NCBI GenBank assembly: GCA_021199135.1
Contig: JAJQIQ010000149.1
Location: 1 to 24,977 of the forward strand
Direction of reading: 5' to 3'
Source: Clostridiales bacterium
Lineage (GTDB): Bacteria > Bacillota > Clostridia > Lachnospirales > Lachnospiraceae
DNA: 24,977 bases
The translations under genes were made by a program, and so were the position numbers. Each line of letters begins with the position of its first letter. The first letter of the stretch is position 1. Below, piece by piece: positions 1 to 7,931 of the stretch. The notes under the pieces were generated by a model that saw only the letters and a list, made by a program, of their open reading frames with translations, had not been told where the DNA came from and did not search any database.

Positions 1-819
1 CTCGACGAGCTTCTCGCTCAGATGAACAGCGCACAGCCCGCGAAGTCCGCGCTCGAGGCGTTCGCGAAGGCGCCGGCAGAGGAGGCAGCGCCGGCAGACG
101 AGATTTTGGACTTCGGCACGGTTGCAGATGAGCCGGAGACTGAATCCACGGCGGAAATCATAGACTTCGAGGCTTTCGCGAACGAGCTCTCGGATGAACC
201 GGAGGCTGGCTCAGACGAATCAGATGTGCAAGAGGAAAGTGGTCAGACTGCAGAGATAATAGATTTTGCCGCATTGAAGGAGGCCGCGGGGGCGGACTCT
301 GAGGCAGAGCCAGAGATAGATGAACCAAACATTAGTTCTACCATTGCGGACATGCTCGCGTTCGAGGATGAGCAGGACAGCGCGGACATGGAGGATTTCC
401 CGGAGGACAGCGAGCCCGAGCCCGCGCTTGAGATGGAGGGCCTCGATGAGATTCCGCAGGCCGCGGAGCCGACGGTCGACGTGCCGGACCTCGAGCCGAT
501 TGCAGATGAACCGGCGGAGGAGCCGACGGTCGACATTCCGGACATGGAGCCGCTCTCTGACGAGGCGATCGACATTCCGGACATGGCGCCGCTCTCTGAC
601 GAGGCGATTGACATTCCGAACATGGCGCCGCTTCCGGAGGAGCCGATCGACATTTCAGAAATTGATGCGCTTGCCGATGGGCCGGAGGCTGAGGCTGTCG
701 AGGACATCGAGCCGCTTCCAGATGAGCCGATCGCGATGTCGGCGATCGACCTCTCAGACCCGAACAAGCCGATGAGCCCGGACGACATTGCGGCGCTCCT
801 CGCGTCGATGGGCGCGTAG
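1..819 (+). CDS. Acidic repeat protein, 3' part of gene (5' end outside window)
   Basis: The frame is open from base 1 (L-D-E-L-L-A-Q before the first Met at 22), so the gene very probably starts upstream. The visible 272 residues are extremely rich in Glu, Asp, Ala and Pro and should be disordered. Three E-I-(I/L)-D-F motifs lie in the first third. A 13-residue repeat (D-I-P-D-M-x-P-L-S-D-E-A-I) follows at bases 532-648. The protein ends in NKPMSPDDIAALLASMGA, which resembles the short S-x-(D/E)-(D/E)-I-x-A-L-L peptide at the N terminus of flagellar switch proteins FliM/FliN; that resemblance is from memory and may be coincidental. No catalytic domain is visible and I do not recognise the gene. 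It shows no link to the mannan genes downstream. No convincing terminator follows it. Confidence 0.7.
   Translation, partial: LDELLAQMNSAQPAKSALEAFAKAPAEEAAPADEILDFGTVADEPETESTAEIIDFEAFANELSDEPEAGSDESDVQEESGQTAEIIDFAALKEAAGADSEAEPEIDEPNISSTIADMLAFEDEQDSADMEDFPEDSEPEPALEMEGLDEIPQAAEPTVDVPDLEPIADEPAEEPTVDIPDMEPLSDEAIDIPDMAPLSDEAIDIPNMAPLPEEPIDISEIDALADGPEAEAVEDIEPLPDEPIAMSAIDLSDPNKPMSPDDIAALLASMGA
532..660 (+). repeat. 39-bp in-frame tandem repeat inside the acidic protein gene
   Basis: Copies begin at 532, 571, 610 and 649 (the last partial and diverged), each starting gacatt. The exact 39-base spacing encodes a 13-residue unit, so the array keeps frame. It is a coding microsatellite-like array whose copy number could vary between strains. 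Confidence 0.85.
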
Positions 820-868
820 TGATGACATGCATATTATGACAAAATTTTGACATACGGAGGGGAACACG
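820..868 (+). other. Short AT-rich gap ahead of the mannan catabolic genes
   Basis: The 49-base gap contains the perfect palindrome CAAAATTTTG at 840-849, flanked by TGAC/TGACA-like bases, and the ribosome site GGAGGGG at about 856-862. TATTAT at 832-837 could be a -10 box, but no good -35 lies 16-18 bases upstream. No stem plus T-run is seen, so the end of the preceding transcript is unclear. The palindrome just ahead of the first catabolic gene is a possible operator. Confidence 0.35.
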
Positions 869-2113
869 ATGAGAGACTTGAAGAAATTTGAGGCAGAGAT
901 GAGGGAGCACCTGACGGGAACGCTCATCCCGTTCTGGATGGGCCTGCGCGACGAGGAGAAAGGCGGCTGGTACGGCTGGCTCTCCTACGACCTGAAGCTC
1001 GACCGGAATGCGGAGAAGGGCTGCATTTTAAACAGCCGCATCACGTGGTTCTTTTCGAGCGCTTACCGGCTGTACCGCGACGGGCTGATCACCGAGGCCG
1101 AGTGCGAGGCGCACGGCTTCCACGGCGAGGACCTGCGGGCCATGGCGGTACACGGCTACCGTTTCCTGTCGGAGTGCTGCATGGACCCGGAATACGGCGG
1201 CCTTTACTGGTCGGTGAACGCGGACGGCTCGCCCTGCGACACGACGAAGCACACCTACAACCAGGCCTTCGGGATATATGCGCTCTGCGCCTACTACGAG
1301 GTGATGGGCGAAACCCAGGCCATCGAGCTGGCGTGGAAGCTCTACTCCATCATAGAGGGGCACTGCTCCGACGCGGGCGGCTACCTCGAGGCGTTCACGC
1401 GCGATTTCGGGCCGGAGTCGAACGAGAAGCTCTCCGAGAACGGCGTGATGGCGACCAGGACTATGAACACGTTGCTGCACGTCTTCGAGGCTTACACCGA
1501 GTTTTACAAGGTGACCGGCGACGCCTGCGTAAAGGAGCGGCTCGTCTGGATTTTAAACACCTTTGCCGACAAAATGTTTAACCCAGAAATGAAGCGCCAG
1601 GAGGTATTCTTCGACGCGGATTACAACACCCTCATCGACCTGCATTCCTACGGGCACGACATCGAGACCTCGTGGCTTTTGGACCGTGGGCTTACAGTGC
1701 TCGGCGATGCGGACTGCACCGCGAAGGTCGCGCCGATGGCGCGCACGCTCTCCGCAAACATATACGACGTGGCTTTCGACGGCCATTCCCTGGCGGACGA
1801 GTGCGAGCGCGGAGTCGTAAACACTGGCCGCATCTGGTGGGTGCAGGCGGAGACGGTCGTGGGATTTTTAAACGCATGGCAGCGCGAGCCGCATGAGGAG
1901 AAATATTTGGACGCGGCGCTCTCCGAGTGGGAGTTCGTCAAGACTAACCAGGTCGACCACAGGCCGGGCTCCGAGTGGTACTGGCTCGTGGATGAGAGCG
2001 GCGCGCCGGTGGAGGGCAAGCCGATCGTCGAGCCGTGGAAATGCCCGTACCACAACGGCCGGATGTGCATGGAAGTGATACGCAGGCTGCAGGGGGAGGT
2101 CCACGATGCATGA
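869..2113 (+). CDS. Cellobiose/mannobiose 2-epimerase (N-acylglucosamine 2-epimerase superfamily)
   Basis: Predicted cytosolic enzyme that epimerises the reducing-end sugar of beta-1,4 disaccharides (cellobiose to Glc-Man, mannobiose to Man-Glc; EC 5.1.3.11 type). At 414 aa it matches the family length and has no signal peptide. Family landmarks of the (alpha/alpha)6 barrel are visible: R57 in [28 protein letters not shown] at 128-143, H204 in [10 protein letters not shown]259/H263 in [14 protein letters not shown]323-W324 in WWVQAE, and H395 in [12 protein letters not shown]; the last three histidine regions hold the proposed catalytic residues of the family. ATG 869 follows GGAGGGG with proper spacing. 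It overlaps the GH130 gene by 8 bases, which implies coupled translation, and that partner argues for mannobiose as the physiological substrate. Confidence 0.93.
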   Translation: MRDLKKFEAEMREHLTGTLIPFWMGLRDEEKGGWYGWLSYDLKLDRNAEKGCILNSRITWFFSSAYRLYRDGLITEAECEAHGFHGEDLRAMAVHGYRFLSECCMDPEYGGLYWSVNADGSPCDTTKHTYNQAFGIYALCAYYEVMGETQAIELAWKLYSIIEGHCSDAGGYLEAFTRDFGPESNEKLSENGVMATRTMNTLLHVFEAYTEFYKVTGDACVKERLVWILNTFADKMFNPEMKRQEVFFDADYNTLIDLHSYGHDIETSWLLDRGLTVLGDADCTAKVAPMARTLSANIYDVAFDGHSLADECERGVVNTGRIWWVQAETVVGFLNAWQREPHEEKYLDAALSEWEFVKTNQVDHRPGSEWYWLVDESGAPVEGKPIVEPWKCPYHNGRMCMEVIRRLQGEVHDA

Positions 2114-3278
2114 GATGTACTATGTCGAGAAGGATCGCCAGGAGGCGCTTCTGAACCGACCGAATAAAAAAGCCGATTTTTACAATGGGCTCCTGACCCG
2201 CTATGAGTACCCGGTGCTCACCAGGGAGCACATCCCGCTGGCGTGGCGCTACGACCTCGACGAGAAGTCGAACCCGTACTTCATGGAGCGCCTCGGGGTG
2301 AACGCGGTGATGAACGCGGGCGCAATCATGTTAGGCGGCAAATACTGCCTTATCGCCCGCGTCGAGGGCAATGACCGGAAGTCGTTCTTCGCGGTGGCCG
2401 AGAGCGACAATGGCGTCGACGGATTCCGCTTCAGGGATTATCCGGTCGTTTTGCCGGACATCGACCCCGACGAGACGAACGTCTACGATATGCGGCTGAC
2501 GCGCCACGAGGACGGCCACATCTACGGCGTGTTCTGCTCGGAGTCGAAGGACAGGGAGTCCGACGACCTCTCCGCGGCGGTGGCCGCGGCGGGCATCGTG
2601 CGCACGAAGGACCTGGAGACTTGGGAGCGGCTGCCGAACCTCGTGACGCTGCACTCCCCGCAGCAGAGGAACGTCGTGCTGCACCCTGAGTTCGTGGACG
2701 GCAAATACGCATTTTACACCCGCCCGATGGACGGATTCATAGAGACCGGCTCGGGCGGAGGCATCGGCTTCGGGCTTTGCGACGACATCACGCACGCGGT
2801 CATCGACGAGGAGAAGATGACCAGCATGAGGAAATACCACACGATCACCGAGGCGAAGAACGGCGCGGGCGCGGTACCCATAAAGACCGACCGCGGCTGG
2901 ATCCACATAGCGCACGGCGTGCGCAACACGGCGGCGGGGCTCCGCTACGTGCTCTATGCTTTCGCGACCGACCTGAATGACCCGTCGAAAGTCATCGCGG
3001 AGCCGTCTGGGCTCCTCCTAGGGCCTCGCGGCGGGGAGCGCGTCGGCGACGTGAGCAACGTCGTATTCTCAAACGGTGCCATAGTAAACGGTGCGGGCGA
3101 GGTCTTCATCTATTACGCCTCGTCGGACACCAGGCTGCATGTCGCGACGACGACGATTGACCGCCTCATCGACTACGTGTTCAACACGCCGTCTGATCCC
3201 GGGCGCTCGCCGGACTGCGTGAGGCAGCGCTGCGATTTGATCCGCAAGAACATGGAAATTTTGAGTCGGGAGGGCTGA
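2106..3278 (+). CDS. GH130 phosphorylase, probably 4-O-beta-D-mannosyl-D-glucose phosphorylase
   Basis: Cytosolic five-bladed propeller phosphorylase that with phosphate splits Man-beta-1,4-Glc into mannose-1-phosphate and glucose (EC 2.4.1.281 type). The 390 aa length, the [19 protein letters not shown] segment at 56-74 and the [20 protein letters not shown] region fit GH130 subfamily 1; D128 in YDMRL is the expected proton donor. [15 protein letters not shown] is a further GH130 signature. The ATG at 2106 sits inside the end of the epimerase gene and has a strong site, AGGGGGAGG, at 2091-2099. The pair performs the known epimerase-phosphorylase route for mannobiose. Subfamily 1 versus 2 (mannooligosaccharide phosphorylase) is judged by motif only; subfamily 1 is much the likelier. 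Confidence 0.93.
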   Translation: MHEMYYVEKDRQEALLNRPNKKADFYNGLLTRYEYPVLTREHIPLAWRYDLDEKSNPYFMERLGVNAVMNAGAIMLGGKYCLIARVEGNDRKSFFAVAESDNGVDGFRFRDYPVVLPDIDPDETNVYDMRLTRHEDGHIYGVFCSESKDRESDDLSAAVAAAGIVRTKDLETWERLPNLVTLHSPQQRNVVLHPEFVDGKYAFYTRPMDGFIETGSGGGIGFGLCDDITHAVIDEEKMTSMRKYHTITEAKNGAGAVPIKTDRGWIHIAHGVRNTAAGLRYVLYAFATDLNDPSKVIAEPSGLLLGPRGGERVGDVSNVVFSNGAIVNGAGEVFIYYASSDTRLHVATTTIDRLIDYVFNTPSDPGRSPDCVRQRCDLIRKNMEILSREG

Positions 3279-3282
3279 GAAA

Positions 3283-4329
3283 ATGTTTATACCTGCAAAT
3301 GACGGGAGGCTGCGCTACAGCGGCAGGATTGATTTCGACGATCCGTCCGCGCCGGTGCTAGTGTACGCGGCGACATACATCAAGATAAACTTCACCGGGA
3401 CGTCGGTGAAGGCCGAATTAAAAAACCACAGGAACTGCTGGTCAAACTACATGGGCTATGTCCTGGACGGGGAGAAGGGAAAGTTCCTCCTGCCAAATGA
3501 CGAGAAAGCGACCTACACCATCGCGGAGGGGCTGCCCGATGCCCGCCATGAGCTCATGCTCTACAAGCGCATGGACAGCTGCCACTATGTCACGTTCTAC
3601 GGCTTTGAGCTGGACGACGGGGCGGAAGTTCTGCCGCCCCCGGAAATGCCGCGCAGGCGGATGGAGTTTTTCGGCGACAGCGTCACCTGCGGCGAGGTGT
3701 CGGAGGCGGTGGACTATGTCGGCAAGGAGGACCCGGTGCACGACGGGGAGTATTCCGACAGCTGGTGCGCCTACTCGTGGAAGACCGCGAGGAAGCTCGA
3801 CGCCGAGGTGCACCTGACCTCGCAGGGCGGCATATCGCTGCTCGACGGCACGGGGTATTTCGCGGATCCGTACTTCCTCGGGATGGAGTCGAGCTACGAC
3901 AAGATAGAGTACAACCCGGGACTGGGCGAGACGAAGCCGTGGGATTTCTCCCTCTACACGCCGCACGTGGTCGTGGTGGCGATCGGCCAGAACGACTCGT
4001 ACCCTTATGACTGCATGGCGGAGGACTATGACGGCTCCCAGGCCGTGAAGTGGCGGGAGCACTACAAGGCCTTCATAGAAAAGCTCATGGAAATCTATCC
4101 GCGGGCGCACATAATCCTTGCGACCACGATCCTCGGCCACAACCCGAATTGGGACAAGGCCATCGGCGAGGTCTGCCATGCCATAGGCTCGCCAAGGGTC
4201 ACGCAATTCTTATACAGCAAGAACGGCTGCGGCACGCCGGGCCACATCCGCGAGCCCGAGGCGGAGGTGATGGCGGACGAGCTGTCGGGATACATCAGAT
4301 CGCTCGGAGAGGAAATCTGGCAGGATTAA
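3283..4329 (+). CDS. CE2-type SGNH acetylesterase, cytosolic
   Basis: Predicted to remove O-acetyl groups from imported manno-oligosaccharides. The 348 aa protein has the CE2 order: an N-terminal beta-sandwich (about 1-115, with YIKINFTGTSVKAELKNHRN) and a C-terminal SGNH hydrolase domain. Catalytic features are S133 in FFGDSVTCGE, G183 in SQGGIS, N237 in VAIGQND and H321 in GTPGHIREPEA. There is no signal peptide, so it works in the cytosol. Only 4 bases separate it from the GH130 stop, and GGGAGGG at 3268-3274 is its ribosome site. A CE2 beside a CE17 matches the Roseburia intestinalis pair known to deacetylate all mannan positions; transfer of that exact specificity is inference. Confidence 0.9.
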   Translation: MFIPANDGRLRYSGRIDFDDPSAPVLVYAATYIKINFTGTSVKAELKNHRNCWSNYMGYVLDGEKGKFLLPNDEKATYTIAEGLPDARHELMLYKRMDSCHYVTFYGFELDDGAEVLPPPEMPRRRMEFFGDSVTCGEVSEAVDYVGKEDPVHDGEYSDSWCAYSWKTARKLDAEVHLTSQGGISLLDGTGYFADPYFLGMESSYDKIEYNPGLGETKPWDFSLYTPHVVVVAIGQNDSYPYDCMAEDYDGSQAVKWREHYKAFIEKLMEIYPRAHIILATTILGHNPNWDKAIGEVCHAIGSPRVTQFLYSKNGCGTPGHIREPEAEVMADELSGYIRSLGEEIWQD

Positions 4330-4374
4330 AATAAGTGCAAGGCAACAGATGAGCATAAATGCGAGGTAGGGAAT

Positions 4375-5487
4375 ATGGGATACGACATCAATTACGAGAA
4401 CGGCAACGCGAACGGCGGGGACGAGGGGAAGATAAAGGCCCTGATGCAGCGGGCCGAGGCGGGCGGCGAGTTCGTCATCGGCTTCATCGGCGGCTCCATC
4501 ACGCAGGGGAGCGTCTCCAGCACGCCCCAGACATGCTATGCGTACCGGGTGTACGAGTGGTGGCAGCGGACGTTCCCGCAGAGCAAATTTACCTATGTAA
4601 ACGCCGGGGTCGGCTCGACGACGTCCGAGTTCGGCGCAGGCAGGGTGAAGGAGGATTTGCTCTCCTATTCGCCTGACTTTGTCATGGTGGAGTTCTCCGT
4701 GAACGACAAGGCGACCGAGCATTTCATGGAGACCTACGAGGGGCTCGTGCGGCAGATTCTGTCTGCGGACTCCCATCCGGCGGTCATGCTCCTCCACAAC
4801 GTGGAGTACGACACCGGCGCGAACGCGCAGGTCATGCACGCCAAGGTCGCGAGGCGCTACGGGCTTCCCGCGGTCAGCGTCCAGAGCACGGTCTTTCCGG
4901 AGATTGTCGCGGGGCGCATCGAGCGTCCGGAGCTGTCCCCCGACGGCCTGCACCCGAACGACGCGGGGCATGAGATACTGGCGCGACTCGTCACCTACCG
5001 CCTCGAAAAGATAAAAAATGCCGCGCCCACATCGGACGAGAGGCAGGATATGCCGCTTCCCGCTCCGCTTTCTGTAAACGCATATGAGAATGCGCGCTAT
5101 TTTCACAACAGGAACATCGAGCCGGAACACAAGAGCTTTATCACGGACACTCGCGAGAGGAATGGCTGCGCAGACTGCTTCACACGCGGATGGACTGCGG
5201 GGAACGTTGGCGACACCATCAGCTTTACCGTGCACGGGAGCGGCGTCGCCGTGATGTACCGCAGGTGCGTGGCGCATCCCAACCCGATCGCGGAGGTGAC
5301 CGTGGACGGGGAGCATGCGGTGCGGCTCGACGCCAACTTTGACGAGACCTGGGGAGATTTGATCGCGCTCGCGGGAGTGACGGAGCACGGGGAGTGCCGC
5401 GACCACGAGGTGGAGGTGCACATCCTGGAGGCGCACGACGATGATGCGGCACCGTTTTATTTGATCGGGCTTGTGGTTTCACAATAA
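4375..5487 (+). CDS. CE17-type SGNH acetylesterase with C-terminal CBM35-like domain, cytosolic
   Basis: Predicted mannan-oligosaccharide acetylesterase. The SGNH domain (about 1-215) carries S41 in FIGGSITQG, G78 in NAGVGST, N110 in VEFSVND, and the D190-x-x-H193 pair in PDGLHPNDAGHEIL. A beta-rich domain (about 230-370) follows, in the position where characterised CE17 enzymes have a CBM35-type module that shapes the substrate pocket. No signal peptide is present, so it should act after import together with the CE2 enzyme just upstream (45-base gap, ribosome site near GAGGTAGGG at 4360-4370). A secreted paralogue with the same layout lies at 7932-9269. The CE17 call rests on motifs, domain order and neighbours. 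Confidence 0.88.
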   Translation: MGYDINYENGNANGGDEGKIKALMQRAEAGGEFVIGFIGGSITQGSVSSTPQTCYAYRVYEWWQRTFPQSKFTYVNAGVGSTTSEFGAGRVKEDLLSYSPDFVMVEFSVNDKATEHFMETYEGLVRQILSADSHPAVMLLHNVEYDTGANAQVMHAKVARRYGLPAVSVQSTVFPEIVAGRIERPELSPDGLHPNDAGHEILARLVTYRLEKIKNAAPTSDERQDMPLPAPLSVNAYENARYFHNRNIEPEHKSFITDTRERNGCADCFTRGWTAGNVGDTISFTVHGSGVAVMYRRCVAHPNPIAEVTVDGEHAVRLDANFDETWGDLIALAGVTEHGECRDHEVEVHILEAHDDDAAPFYLIGLVVSQ

Positions 5488-5590
5488 TTAATTTTAGATT
5501 TAATAAATCAGCATTAAATTATTTCTTAAATCTACATTTAATAATACCGCAAAGTACGCAAAATATAACACTTGACAGGGAGATAGACAA
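5488..5590 (+). promoter_or_regulatory. AT-rich gap with inverted and direct repeats before the GH1-PMI gene
   Basis: A 9-base perfect inverted repeat, TAGATTTAA (5495-5503) and TTAAATCTA (5526-5534), is separated by 22 bases. GATTTAATAAATC (5497-5509) is itself a palindrome with one central base. ATTTAATAA recurs at 5498-5506 and 5536-5544. This is the largest gap within the catabolic run and could hold an operator or an mRNA processing or internal start site. TATAAC at 5564-5569 has no matching -35. GGGAG at 5578-5582 is the ribosome site. Confidence 0.4.
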
Positions 5591-7906
5591 ATGTTTCGAG
5601 ATGATTTCGTGTGGGGAGTGGCGGGCAGCGCATACCAGATAGAGGGGACCGAGCCCGGCGACGGCCACGGGCTGAGCGTCTGGGACCGCTTCGTGGAGGA
5701 CGGGCGCGTGTTCGAGGGGCAGAACGCCGAGGTCGCCTGCGACCACATGCACCGCTACCGCGAGGATTTCGCCCTGATGGGGAGCCTGGGCATACGCGCT
5801 TACCGCTTTTCGGTGAACTGGGCGCGAATAATGCCGGACGGCACCGGCCGCGTGAATGAAAAGGCGATCGCGATGTACCGCGACATGATAAAGTGCATGA
5901 AGGCAAACGGCGTCACGCCCTACCTCACGCTCTTCCACTGGGAGTACCCGCTCGCGCTCTACTACAGGGGCGGCTGGCTGAACCGCGACTCCGTGGAGTG
6001 GTTCGGCGAGTACGCCAGGGTCATCGCCGAGAACTTCGGCGACATCGTCGACAATTTCATCACGATGAACGAGCCGCAGTGCCACATAGGCCTTGGGCTT
6101 GCGTCAGGGGAGCACGCGCCGGGCATAAAGATGGCCCCCAAGGAGACTTTCCTCGCCGCGCACCACATCCTGATGGCGCACGGCCAGGCGGTCATAAACC
6201 TCCGCAAATACGCGGGGAGGCCGATAAAGGTGGGCTACGCCCCGACCTGCGGGGTGCCCTATCCGCTGACCGACTCGCCGGAGGACGTCGCCGCCGCGAA
6301 GGAGGCCTATTTCGGGCTGAGCGACTCGGACATGGATCACTGGGCGTGGAACGTCTCGTGGTTTTCCGACCCGGTGTTCCTCGGGCATTACCCCGAGGAG
6401 GGCCTTAAGAAATTTGCAAAGTACCTGCCGGAGTTTGCCGACGTGGACATGGCGCTCATAAATCAGCATCTCGACTTCATGGGCGAGAACATCTACAACG
6501 GCTATCCCGTACGCGCGGGGGCCGACGGCAGGCCTGAGCCCCTCGGGAACCCGGCGGGGACGACGCTCACCGCGTCGCACTGGCCGGTGACCCCGTGCGT
6601 GCTCTACTACGCGTCGAAGTTTCTGACGGAGCGCTACCCAAATGTGCCGCTCTACATCACGGAGAACGGCATGGCCTGCCACGACATGGTAAGCGCGGAC
6701 GGGCAGGTGCACGACCCGAACCGCATATCCTTCATTGACGAGTACCTAGGCCAGCTCCAGCGGGCGGCCGACGAGGGCGCGGACGTGCGCGGGTATTTCG
6801 TGTGGACCTTCCTCGACGATTTCGAGTGGCCCGAGGGCTACAGCCAGCGCTTCGGCTTCATCTACGTCGACTACGCGACGCAGCGCCGCACGGTCAAGGA
6901 TTCCGCCTATTGGTATAAGAAGGTCATCGAGACGAACGGCGGCTGCCTTTCGGTGAACAACCCCGCCCGCGACATCATCTTCCTCGACCCCGTCTGCACC
7001 CACAATATCTGGGGCGGCAAGAGGCTTAGGGAGGAGTTCGGCTGCAAAATCGACGGCGACGACATCGGCGAGTGCTGGGGCATCTCCGCGCACCCGAACG
7101 GCGACGCGACGGTGAAGGACGGCAGATATGCGGGGATGAAGCTCTCCGAGGTATGGCAAGCACATCCTGAGCTATTCGGAAATCCTGCGGGCGGTGAGTT
7201 CCCGCTCCTTACGAAGATAATAGACGCGAAGGACGACCTGAGCATCCAGGTGCACCCGGACGACAGCTATGCCGCCGAGCACGAGAACGGCGCGATGGGA
7301 AAGACCGAGTGCTGGTATGTGCTGGACTGCCCCGAAAGCGGGACGCTCGTCGTCGGCCACAACGCGGAGAGTAAGGCACAGCTAACCGATATGGTAAATG
7401 GCGGAAAATGGGATGAGTTCATCCGCGAGGTCCCGATAAGGAAGGGCGACTTCATCCAGATCGACCCGGGCACTGTCCACGCCATAAAGGGCGGGGTGCT
7501 CCTTTTGGAGACGCAGCAGAACAGCGACGTCACCTACCGCGTGTACGACTACGGCCGCCTCTGGAACGGAAAGCCCAGGGAGCTCCACCTCAAGAAGGCG
7601 CTCGACGTGATAAAGGTCCCGGCGGACGCGGCGTCCTCTGTCCGGCATACGGACGGCCTGCCGAAAAATGAGCTGAACGTGCTCTACTCCTGCAAGTATT
7701 ACACGGTGTTTCTGCTCGACCTCGACGGGGAGATATCGTTTGAACAGAAGTATCCTTTCCTGAACGCGTCCGTGGTCGAGGGCTGCGGCATCGCAAACAG
7801 CCGCGCGGTGCGCCAGGGCGAGCATTTCATATTCCCGGGCGGGTTCGGCGAGGTGCGCCTGCAGGGCAGGATGAAGCTGGTATTTTCGACCGTGGAATCG
7901 GCATAA
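5591..7906 (+). CDS. Fusion of GH1 beta-glycosidase and type I mannose-6-phosphate isomerase
   Basis: One uninterrupted 771-aa frame joins two complete enzymes. Residues 1 to about 450 are GH1: acid/base E161 in FITMNEPQ, nucleophile E358 in LYITENGMA, and E412-W413 in DDFEWPEGY. That Glu is typical of glycosidases acting on unphosphorylated sugars, where 6-phospho-beta-glucosidases usually have another residue. Residues about 462-771 are a full-length (roughly 310 aa) cupin-type phosphomannose isomerase: THNIWGGKRL, metal ligands Q553 and H555 in IQVHPDD, E573 in KTECW, H630 in PGTVHAI, and R650 in TYRVYDYGR. No signal peptide. Likely roles: hydrolysis of imported beta-glucosyl/mannosyl disaccharides, and Man-6-P to Fru-6-P conversion downstream of GH130 product Man-1-P. 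Neither active site lacks a key residue. Confidence 0.92.
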   Translation: MFRDDFVWGVAGSAYQIEGTEPGDGHGLSVWDRFVEDGRVFEGQNAEVACDHMHRYREDFALMGSLGIRAYRFSVNWARIMPDGTGRVNEKAIAMYRDMIKCMKANGVTPYLTLFHWEYPLALYYRGGWLNRDSVEWFGEYARVIAENFGDIVDNFITMNEPQCHIGLGLASGEHAPGIKMAPKETFLAAHHILMAHGQAVINLRKYAGRPIKVGYAPTCGVPYPLTDSPEDVAAAKEAYFGLSDSDMDHWAWNVSWFSDPVFLGHYPEEGLKKFAKYLPEFADVDMALINQHLDFMGENIYNGYPVRAGADGRPEPLGNPAGTTLTASHWPVTPCVLYYASKFLTERYPNVPLYITENGMACHDMVSADGQVHDPNRISFIDEYLGQLQRAADEGADVRGYFVWTFLDDFEWPEGYSQRFGFIYVDYATQRRTVKDSAYWYKKVIETNGGCLSVNNPARDIIFLDPVCTHNIWGGKRLREEFGCKIDGDDIGECWGISAHPNGDATVKDGRYAGMKLSEVWQAHPELFGNPAGGEFPLLTKIIDAKDDLSIQVHPDDSYAAEHENGAMGKTECWYVLDCPESGTLVVGHNAESKAQLTDMVNGGKWDEFIREVPIRKGDFIQIDPGTVHAIKGGVLLLETQQNSDVTYRVYDYGRLWNGKPRELHLKKALDVIKVPADAASSVRHTDGLPKNELNVLYSCKYYTVFLLDLDGEISFEQKYPFLNASVVEGCGIANSRAVRQGEHFIFPGGFGEVRLQGRMKLVFSTVESA

Positions 7907-7931
7907 CATATGATTACGAGGAGGCGTTACG

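Noticed and set aside
532..660. CRISPR-like regular repeats
   Set aside because: The 39-base units abut without spacers, keep reading frame and encode a 13-residue peptide repeat.
848..853. TTGACA as a -35 box for the epimerase gene
   Set aside because: The matching -10 would fall inside the coding start and no TATAAT-like hexamer is there.
3442..5436. Long open frames on the minus strand (3442-4206 and 4210-5436) opposite the CE2 and CE17 genes
   Set aside because: Their translations lack any family motif and are rich in Arg, Val, His and Leu, as expected for antisense shadows of GC-rich genes with strong motifs on the plus strand.
5564..5569. TATAAC as a -10 box before the GH1-PMI gene
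   Set aside because: No acceptable -35 hexamer occurs 16-18 bases upstream, so it is not called as a promoter.
5591..6950. GH1 half as a 6-phospho-beta-glucosidase working with a PTS
   Set aside because: E412-W413 fits enzymes for unphosphorylated sugars, and the locus encodes ABC permeases with no PTS component.
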